Source: Undaria pinnatifida
Lineage: Eukaryota; Sar; Phaeophyceae; Laminariales; Alariaceae
Length of the DNA: 64,000 nucleotides
NCBI GenBank assembly: GCA_012845835.1
Contig: JABAKD010000007.1
Location: 5,533,358 to 5,597,357 of the forward strand
Direction of reading: 5' to 3'
Under the pieces are notes generated by a model that was not told the DNA's origin, did not search any database, and saw only the letters and a list, made by a program, of their open reading frames with translations. The translations under genes were made by a program, and so were the position numbers. Every line of letters begins with the position of its first letter. The stretch's first letter is position 1. Below, piece after piece: positions 56,301-64,000 of the stretch.

Positions 56301-57870
56301 GTATATTAAAAAAAAAACGGGCAGTATAACCCCCCCAAACAAAGAAGTTTCCCCCGACCGCACTAAAGGGGGACGGTCGCGCCTGCAGTAGTGCCGATTG
56401 CTGCAGCATCACTGCTGTGTTCACAGGTAACGGTAATTTCAACCGCACCAAGATGGGTAGTGTAGTACCAACACCAGCTGTAGGAAAATGTGCACGCCCA
56501 CAGTCAAATAGAAAGGCTGTTTGCCCCCAAAGGTACCGCATCAAACGGGCTGTTCTCCACTGCACTAGTAAAAACTGTGAAGCGCAGCATCTCCGCGAAC
56601 TGTGTAGTAAGCGCTCTGTAACGGGCAGTAGCTGTCCGAACATGTGAAGAGAAGAAGAAAAAAAAAATTCCAGCGTAGACCCTAGCAATATCGTGAAGGG
56701 CAGCACATGTACGGGCAGGAAGACTGCCTAACGCCCGTACAGCTGAAAAAAAAAAATCCGTACCCACTCCCACCGACAAAGGGACAGTTACGTTGACAGC
56801 AGTGCGGAGTGCCGCACGGTCACAGCTGTGCATACACAGAAAGTGGTATTATAGTCCCCGCGTACCCATGAATGGGAGAATATAGCGCACCGCACACACC
56901 AACAGCCTTGCCCAAAAAGCCAGCACAGAGTTTCAGCGTTCACTAGGTTCAAGTTCTAGTCACGGAGGGGCCAGGACGAAAAAAAAAAACTCTCGAATCG
57001 AACTTGCAAGGAGCACTCGCACAGCAGTGGGGGGTGTCAGAGCTGCAGTGCTGTAACTGTGGACGCTGGGGCAGTGAAGGGTCGAGCTATGTGGTGTATG
57101 AGCAGGAGCAAAGTAGGCGGCTTGGCTGCTGTACAGTGACTTCTACAGCAGAGAATCCGGCGGTATATGGCAGGCATTGACAGCGAGCTCATTGTGCTGC
57201 ACTGTAGTTGGCACCTCTGCAAAAATGATGGTGGTTGAAGCTACGCGACGGACAGCAGTAGTGGAACGCTGTTGATCGAGAAAGATCGGAGAGGGGTCCG
57301 AGGTGCCAAATTCGTAGCTTGTACTTATTTCGGCAGAAAGGGGGCACAAGGGCAGCTGCTTGTTCGACGCACAAGAATGATCGACGTACGTACTGAAACC
57401 CATACGATAACGCGTGTACTGGAAAATCTCCAAACGAAAAAGCCCAAACATTCCACGAGCACCGCCTGTTTCTTCCCAGGTAGATCACAAGGAAGGAGCC
57501 CCGACATGAGCTCCTAGAGCACGGTGCCCGTAGTCCAAGGGGGTCCCGCGAAGGACGGTCTGGCACCGACAGCAAGGATGTGCTGGGCGATGGGCTCTCT
57601 CAGCGAGCGAAGTCCCCTTCGAATGTCATTCGAAGGGTTGATTCCAGTATGCTTGTCCGTGGCATGTCGTGCATATGCCTCCGAGCCCCAAAGCGCGAAA
57701 AAAAAAAGTACGAGTCGATGGCCGATCTTGGGGCTTGTGCTGGCAACTCGCGGATATGTGCTGTGCAACATGCTGGCAGAGCGCGGAGCAAACAAGTCTG
57801 ATGGGTGGGGCTCGGGCAGTTCCACTGCGGAGTGGTCTATGACCAGCTGGCGGTGAACTGATGCGGCCAA
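56301..57870 (-). other. Ty3/gypsy leader region, no gene recognised
   Basis: Repetitive CAGCAGTAGTG-like words and A-runs (56655-56664, 56745-56755, 56980-56990). ORFs 57514-57870 (minus) and 57524-57856 (plus) overlap on opposite strands and neither shows a domain. Confidence 0.4.
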
Positions 57871-57877
57871 AGGCCGG

Positions 57878-58085
57878 GACGAGGGGTGTGCTCCGAAGAG
57901 CAGTGTCGTCCGCCTTTACTCGGAAAGTGTCCTCTGTGTGGTGCGTGCCCAGCAACCAACAGGAGGGACCAAAATTCGAGACGAGGAGTGTGCTCCGCAG
58001 AGCAGAGTCGTCCGCACGTACTTGGAAGGTGTCGTCCGTGTGGTACGTGCGCGGCGACCAACAGGAGGGGCCCCTGCCATCTCAC
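57878..58085. repeat. 102-bp tandem duplication
   Basis: GACGAGGGGTGTGCTCCG at 57878 recurs as GACGAGGAGTGTGCTCCG at 57980. Both units end CCAACAGGAGGG. Confidence 0.85.
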
Positions 58086-58241
58086 TGCTGTTGTGGTCGC
58101 CGTTGTAGGAGGAAGGGCGCTCCCTCCATTGAGAAGCCACCCGAGAAGGAACAGGGGTTGTGGGCTCGATGGAAAGCAAAAGCAAAATCGCTACGAAAAA
58201 AAAAATCGGAGAGACCGGACGAACGCTGCCACAATAGCGTA

Positions 58242-58259
58242 TCAAGCTCGACGACGCCA
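58242..58259 (-). promoter_or_regulatory. Primer-binding site of the Ty3/gypsy element
   Basis: One or two bases after the 5' LTR end, the minus strand reads TGGCGTCGTCGAGCTTGA. A TGG start is required to pair with the CCA end of a tRNA primer. I cannot say which tRNA. Confidence 0.7.
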
Positions 58260-58261
58260 CT

Positions 58262-58531
58262 TGTGAAATTAATAGGTGGGGGACACAGAGTGCCCCCTGC
58301 AGGTCTGCCAATTGAGCAGGTCCTCGGAGAGTACTCACTTTAGTTCCTTCGTAGAGATGTAGCTTTATTCGTTTCCACCAGAGCCCGGGATAGCTTCTGA
58401 GATCGGAGGCGCGTGCCTCCGATCTAATTCCTAACTTCCCCGAATATAAACCGCCAACCTTATCATACGAAACTCATCCAAATGATTTCAAATTCGGATA
58501 CCTACAGGCCTTTCGAGGCCGTATCTTAACA
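58262..58531 (-). repeat. Ty3/gypsy 5' LTR, 270 bp
   Basis: Same ends as 48192-48461 with about four substitutions. In the coding orientation it lies upstream and should contain the promoter. Confidence 0.92.
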
Positions 58532-58535
58532 GAAA

Positions 58536-59045
58536 GCTTCCGTGAAAATCTTCGTGGAAGAAATTTAACCTCTAGTTTGAACGCTTGGGTTGAAGCAAAT
58601 TTGCATCCGTGAGAGCTTCCGTGAAGGCTCGCGTGGAAGCAACGTTTCTTCCACGAAAGCTACGTAAAAGCAATTTACTTCCACGAAAGCTTCCGTGAAA
58701 GTTACCGTTAAAGCAAGATTCTTCCACGAAAGCTTCCGTGGAAGTTTCCGTTGAAGTAACTTTTGTGGAAGCTTTCACGGAAGCTTCCGAGGAAGTAACT
58801 TCCGTAGAAGGTTACGTGTAAGTAAGCTTTCACGGAAGCCTCCGAAGAAGTATCTTCCGTGGAAGATTCCACGACAATACTCCGTGGGAGTTATTCCCAT
58901 GGAAACTTCCACGTTTCCATGCCGTGAACGTTTCCATGGAAGCTTCCACGCTTCCATGAAGGCTTCCACCGAATCCATGAGAGCTTCCACTAAAGCGATG
59001 GAAGCTTCCGTGGAAGCCGTGGAAGCATTCATGAGCTTTCACTAA
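58536..59045. repeat. Palindromic GGAAGCTTCC satellite array, right part
   Basis: Same unit type as 47580-48191 (CACGAAAGCTTCCGTGGAAG). Joining the parts restores an array of about 1.1 kb with one GAAA. Confidence 0.9.
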
Positions 59046-59299
59046 AAATGTAGATAGTGCAAGTCTACTGTTAGTCCATACCGATATCTTTGCATTACTA
59101 TACATTCTACACGCGTAGACTATGTGTTGTGTGGTAACGGTTCTTATTCTCCATCCGATAGTTTATCGAACAAGTCGAATTGCTGCCCTGCGCTACCCAC
59201 GCGGAGCCCTTGTAGTGGTATAGAATGTTGTTGTGCACGCAGATGGCGCCTCATCGGGGAATGAGGCGAAGCTGCCTGAGGGAATCTCTCGATACCTTC

Positions 59300-59550
59300 G
59301 ATTCGTTCTAAGGTAGTAGACCACTAGACTGTTAGGTAGCGAATCACCGGTTGTAAAATAAGCTACCGGCAGTAGCTTTTGAAATACGGTGTCCCTTGCC
59401 ATCCCGACGTCATCGCTCGATAGTTCCTTGCACTCAACAAAATGTCCGAGGATGGTGTTCGCACCACATCCTACATTGGTTATGTCGAGCAGCCGTGAAA
59501 CGTCAAAAAAAAATCGCTGGTATTGAAGGAGGACTATCGTAGAATCAGTT
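59300..59550 (+). mobile_element. Family Y MITE, copy 6
   Basis: Shares TTGAAATACGGTGTCCCTTG, CGACGTCATCGCTCGATA, GAGCAGCCGTGAAACG and the end GGACTATCGTAGAATCAGT. The left terminal repeat is diverged. Confidence 0.7.
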
Positions 59551-61330
59551 TTAGGCATGACAGTATCGATGTACAGCAACAACACTACCAAACTTTTTCT
59601 GTGCGTAAAACGAAACGCTCTCCACCATTGGTAGCAGTAGTTTCTATGTATAATTGGTGCGCTATCTTTCTGTTCATCGCTTGGAAAATTTTGCTTGATG
59701 ACGGCACGGGGTGGCCGTATGTGTGTAAGCGTTCATTATTATCTCCATATTAAGCGGATGTTTCCCACCATCTGCAGTTTGACGAATTGTACACGCTGAC
59801 GGGCGGGGAAGAGACGGATTGAACTCTCCTTGAACGAGAATTATTGTTTTTCAGATCAGCACCGCGAGCTGCGAGGAGCATTTCTTATTTTGGGACGGGG
59901 GAGAACGTGAACCGATTGGAATTGAATGTCAACGAGAGCAAGTGCAAAGGAGCGGACCGAGCGAGCTAAGGCGATAAAGCGGCCATGAAGAACCACAGCG
60001 GGAGAATGGCACACAGAGACCCACGACCCAGCAAGCGAACCATCATGGCGAAATCACCGATCGTCGTTTTTTAGGGTTTTTGAATCAGGTAGTAGTATTC
60101 ATAGTTATATTATCTGAGTCGCGGTCGGTCGTTAAACTTTCGTTTTTTGAACGTTTAACCAGTACAGGCTTTCAAAGCTGCAGCTACTGCTGGACCCTCC
60201 GAACAGCTCCTCCTGCAGCTGCTGGGCCATTCGAACGGCTGTCCCAGAACGCCAAACGTCGGGTATGTTTTGTAACTTCAATGCTGGTGGTGGTAATTAT
60301 GGCTGCAAAATGTTTCATCAGCTGCTGCTGCCGTCCGTTTTTCCCCCCTATCCGCTGCTGCTCACAACGTCAGCAGATTCTGTGTCGTAGTTGGTGCTGA
60401 TTTATACCGCTATACCACAGCGCTGTCGCCAAAGATTCCAGCGCCACCGCCAGCACCCCCGCGCCGACGCGGCAGCCGCTGCTGCTGCTGCTGCTACTGC
60501 TGTTGCTGTCTACACTGCGTAGGTTTTAAAGATAAAAAATCGGCTGTCTGTGGTCATGACCTAGCCTAGCCTATCTTCCTTGCTACATACTCGTTCCATG
60601 GAGGAGTGCCTATGCGTGGGGAGCATGGGAGGGAGGTAGCTGGCTCCGATAATGGCACTAGTGCCATCTGTGACTGGGCACCTTAGGAGAATGCGCTCAG
60701 GTGCTGGCTGCAGAGGTCACCGTTGCTGCAGCAATGTGTAGCGCGAACTCGCATCGTTTGTTTGGGGTCGCCCAACACAGCTGCAGCTTCGAGTTTTTAT
60801 TTACACCGAGACAGCAGTCCAATCGCACATACATAAAAAATTACCCGCAAGTTGTTGCACATGGCCGGTCACCCATGGACAAGTCAGTGTATTTTCCAAG
60901 AAGGTCTGGAAATACGTGGTAGGCTACAACAGCATCAGATCACTATGATTTATCTGGGCCGTCCTTACAGTTGTAGTATCACAAATACATACCCTCCTTA
61001 TTTCCGATACTACACCCGGATCAATTACATAGCAGTATAGCTGCATGCTCTACCTGCCGAAGGGACGCAGACGACAGCACAGAGGTGCAAAATGCAAAAC
61101 AAGCATCCGCCTCTTGCGTCATCCTTCCTCCGAAGGGAAACTTGTAAACATGTTACTTACGTCACTGATTGTTGTAGAGTTTGTAGAGTTGTGTACCGAC
61201 GACCCCCCGCATTTTTCAAATTTCAGGCACGGGCGTCGTAGGTTGCGCTGCAACCTGTCGATTATCTCGGAAAGACCGGGTGATCATCGATATTTCTATA
61301 TATGGTGGTTTTGGTTCGATTGCTCTTTCT
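59551..61330. other. No gene recognised
   Basis: Contains a (GCT)n tract (about 60476-60510). Short ORFs have no domain. The rest is unannotatable. Confidence 0.35.
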
Positions 61331-61351
61331 TCAATGTGTTAAGATATTAGT

Positions 61352-61692
61352 GGGGTATTAGTTCGTTTGACCACTTGCAAATGGTTAACCAATAGCTTAC
61401 CCAAACAAAGCCTTCTAACACTCTTCCCCCTTGAAACGGCGGGATAGAAGGTCAACTATCCAAGCCGTGTCATTCCCTGGGGATATCGCGGAGAGTATTT
61501 TTCAAGTTCGACATGGGGAGTGTCTAAAACAAATTAATATGGTGGATGTGGAGCTCGAAACCACGACCCAAAAAAACCATGGTCTGTCGACGACACCATT
61601 TGTGAAGGAATTGGTGGAGTATTAGTCCGTTTGGCCACTTGCAAAAGGTTAACCAATGGCTTACCCAAACTATGCCTTGTAGCACTCTCCCC
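61352..61692. repeat. Pair of ~80-bp direct repeats flanking an LTR end and primer-site-like sequence
   Basis: TATTAGTTCGTTTGACCACT at about 61357 and TATTAGTCCGTTTGGCCACT at about 61621 start ~80-bp repeats that end in a CCCCCTT run. Just before the second, CGACGACACCATTTGTGAAG mirrors the gypsy LTR-end plus primer-binding-site arrangement (minus strand: TTCACA, then TGGTGTCGTCG). I infer the end of a related LTR element on the minus strand. Confidence 0.5.
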
Positions 61693-61719
61693 CCTTATAC
61701 CGCTTGGATACTGACAGGT

Positions 61720-62341
61720 CCGCCCGTATAGTCGCCATAGTACTATATCTGTGTTTAGTTTGCCGTAGAGCCTTTCCTGCCCCCCCCCCGCCACACCGAC
61801 GACATGCGGCAGGTTCTAGAGCCTTTTCTGCCCCCCCCCCGCCACACCGGCGGCACGCGGCAGGTTTTTGATGGGTGACGTTTGCCTTGTTTCAGGGCCT
61901 GCGTTCACTTCAACTGCTTTTCTTCGCGTGTTTATGGCTCAATAGCCAGACGGTTAGAGGTGTGGGAGTGGGTCTTAGGGAGCCGCATCTTGGACTCATG
62001 GTCTAGTTCGTAGATCCGGAGTTTCTCCGAATCTCTCTTTTTTCTGCATGTGCAACTCATCAGGGCGGGCTAGTGTTAAGATACGTCCTCGAAAGGCCTG
62101 TAATTTTCGGAATTTGAGATCGTTTGGATGGATTTCGTATGATAAGGTTGGCGTTTAGTATTCGGGAGAGTTAGGAAATAGATCGGAGGCACGTGCCTCC
62201 GATCTCAGAAGCTACCCGGGGCTCTGGTGGAATCGAATATAGCAATGTCTCTACGAAGGAAAAGAAAGAGAGTACTCTGCGAGGACCTGCTCAATTGGCA
62301 GACCTGCAGGGGGCAATCTATGTCCCCCCTATAACCTTACA
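61720..62341 (+). mobile_element. Inverted 3' fragment of a related Ty3/gypsy element
   Basis: 61720-62073 is the reverse complement of 48462-48790 (including the doubled GCCGCATGCCGCC repeat with its G-run), and 62074-62341 is a complete but diverged LTR (TGTTAAGATACG to CCTTACA). Only one LTR is present, so the copy is 5'-truncated or rearranged. Its divergence from the 48-58 kb element is visibly higher than that between the two LTRs there. Confidence 0.8.
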
Positions 62342-63290
62342 ACTGCATGCCCACGGGTCGTCACTATGACAGCACTCCAGACAGCAGGACAGGCGCATTT
62401 GTCTGTGCCCACGACTACCGTGCGGTTCGCACGGTGCAGGCAGCCCAAGCTCTGTACCTGGAAATTTGTAGCCGCGATTTGGTTAGTTGTGGGAACGGCG
62501 GAATTCTATGCTGTAGTTGAGTGGATACCGGCGGCAATTTGAGTCAGTTTGCATATTTCATCATTTCCCTTGTGCGCATTTCTCGTATCGTTCGTTTTAG
62601 GCGGAAAATCGTAGTATTTCCCAAAACAAAATTGATTTCATTTCATTTTTCGGGTCTTCCTAGGGCTCCAGTACCGCTGCTGTAGCAGCAGCAGCAGTAG
62701 GAGCAGCAGCAGCGGCAGCAGCAGCGGCAGCAGCTGCTCCTCGGTTGCCGGCTCACTTATTTAGTAGCCACAAACTCGTTGTCGTGCATTACGTCTTTGT
62801 GTTTCGCAGCGGTCTTGCTGAGTACGCGTCTGTCTCTCACACACAAGATTTTTTCACTCTCGCGCTGAATATTGCATATTACCGTATAGAAAATACATGA
62901 AATAACTTACTGTTACATACAGCAGCTAGATGTAGAACACGCCTTGTACCTCGTAAAGGGAATCGTGCAAGATTTGTTTTGTAGGGTACGCACAAACCAT
63001 GCCCGGGGTATTTACCCCTGGCATTACCCTACAAAGAACTTCTGTACGTTATGTAGGACATTAAATTAAAATATTTTTGAAGTATTTTTTCTTAGTTGTA
63101 TACTTCGAAGTTATATTGTTGCGCACTCCCCGCTCGGAGCACTGGGGGCGGAGAGAGGGGCAGGCCCCCGGAGCTGCTCCAACAGCAGCCCCACGCTATC
63201 GCCCGTAACCCTGAGTCAAGTTCCGTCCCAACTGGCAATGTCGAGCTTTCGACGCCAGCCTCCACCTGAAAGACTCGGACAAATTAAACA
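62342..63290. other. No gene; CAG-rich tract
   Basis: A perfect hairpin CCGTGCGGTTCGCACGG at about 62419-62435 and a (CAG/CGG)n tract at 62680-62740. Otherwise I see nothing. Confidence 0.5.
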
Positions 63291-63294
63291 CATA

Positions 63295-63840
63295 TCACTG
63301 CACTGTGGTTCTCAGCACAGGCGCACACACGACACATCCAACGCAAATATCGTGTACTAGAGAAGCACCAATAACATAAACATAACGCCAGTATAAATAT
63401 GAACTCTGCGGCCAAGCAGCACTATTACAAGCAACTCTCCCTCCAGCAGTTTCAGGTTGCACTAATACCGAGCTAAGTGTGGGACCAAACCACTGCGCCT
63501 GGTTATTAGCACCCGTCATCACACGACATATGCACAGCATAGTGCAATTTCCATACGAGGAAGAATGGACGCACCTCCAGGGTGGAAACATGCGTGCATG
63601 TTCGCAATTTACGGCAACCAAACCGGCATCGCACGAACGCCTGCATTGCACAATGGAGCTTCCCGACAGAAAAGGGCGCACCTCCAGCTTGGAGACGTGC
63701 GCGCGCCACTCTGATGACATAAACAGGGACCCTGAGCACCACACATATAATAAATCCACACGCGCAACCTACGACACCCTGGCGGCTGCATATCGCCCTT
63801 TAGGTACGTGTAGCTAACATCAACGAACACTCTCCCGCGT
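63295..63840 (-). repeat. ~110-bp internal duplication in an unassigned ORF
   Basis: A 154-codon minus-strand ORF (63295-63759) contains two similar blocks (LEVRPFLSGSSIVQC and WRCVHSSSYGNCTMLC in one frame) because the DNA is duplicated (CTCCAAGCTGGAGGTGCG and CCACCCTGGAGGTGCG). No domain; ORFs are open on both strands. I treat it as repeat rather than gene. Confidence 0.45.
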
Positions 63841-63909
63841 TGCTGCGACCGCCTTATTCCCCCTTCACTGACGCTCTCGAGCACGGGCGGGTGGGTGGGA
63901 AATCAGCCA

Positions 63910-64000
63910 CTCTATCACACATTAAAACTGTCTCGATGACGATGCTTCTCTCCTCTCTGCGTGTTATCACACATTGAACCTGTCTCGCTAACGATTCTTC
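63910..64000 (+). repeat. 50-bp tandem repeat at the window edge
   Basis: TATCACACATTAAAACTGTC at 63914 and TATCACACATTGAACCTGTC at about 63964, each followed by TCG-TAACGAT-type text. It may continue beyond the window. Confidence 0.7.

Larger units (their letters stand above)
48192..58531 (-). mobile_element. Ty3/gypsy chromovirus, defective, carrying a NADAR domain
   Basis: 10.3 kb bounded by 270-bp LTRs (48192-48461, 58262-58531) that differ at about four positions, so it is young. All recognisable coding is on the minus strand, in the order NADAR, RNase H, integrase, chromodomain. The integrase-chromodomain order identifies a chromovirus. Gag, protease and reverse transcriptase are not recognisable. 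NADAR and RNase H are only about 0.3 kb apart, so RT must be deleted. The region nearest the 5' LTR (54.2-58.2 kb) holds minisatellites and no identifiable gag. Confidence 0.88.

Noticed and set aside
63295-63884. Cys-rich ORFs near the right edge
   Set aside because: ORFs are open on both strands and arise from a local duplication; no conserved cysteine framework.

Overview
The window is eukaryotic nuclear DNA dominated by mobile and tandem repeats. I found no rRNA, tRNA, CRISPR or operon-like gene cluster, and no host gene I can name. Features pointing to a eukaryote are two LTR retrotransposon classes (Ty1/copia and a Ty3/gypsy chromovirus with chromodomain), TA- and TTA-flanked DNA transposons, many miniature inverted-repeat elements, minisatellites, long (GTT)n and poly-C tracts, and a short telomere-like TTAGGG-type tract. 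The integrase-chromodomain protein looks like those of stramenopile (brown-alga-like) genomes. That placement is inference from remembered family style, not a search result.

Layout. 0-4.4 kb: poly-C-rich repeat family X, a (GTT)n tract and GATAG-type repeats. 4.88-12.18 kb: a copia element with 504-bp LTRs and a CCATG target duplication. It keeps gag, protease, the end of RT and RNase H but has lost integrase and most of RT. A 1.43-kb TA-flanked pogo-like DNA transposon sits inside its 3' LTR only. 12.4-31 kb: unannotatable AT-richer DNA with small inverted-repeat elements (12.4, 13.8, 19.5, 20.1, 23.5, 26.07, 26.44 and 30.9 kb), scattered palindromes and one 301-codon ORF of unknown function (27.85-28.76 kb, minus). 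34-42 kb: more family X, a PIF/Harbinger-like element (36.18-37.01 kb) and a diverged 1.3-kb duplication. 42.6-46.2 kb: 58-bp, about 80-240-bp and about 340-bp tandem repeats. 47.6-59.0 kb: an array of GGAAGCTTCC-type palindromes split by a 10.3-kb minus-strand Ty3/gypsy element with 270-bp LTRs and a GAAA duplication. 61.3-62.3 kb: fragments of related LTR elements in the opposite orientation. The ends hold only low-complexity or short duplicated sequence.

The most unusual content is in the Ty3/gypsy element. Upstream of its RNase H-integrase-chromodomain region, on the same strand and between the LTRs, lies a frame-broken but recognisable NADAR (YbiA-like N-glycosidase) domain. Its integrase protein continues past the chromodomain into a possible Tudor-like module. 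The integrase-chromodomain frame is open for about 830 codons except for one TAG. Every protein-coding mobile element here is defective, so the genes do not act together as a pathway. The window records successive nested insertions.
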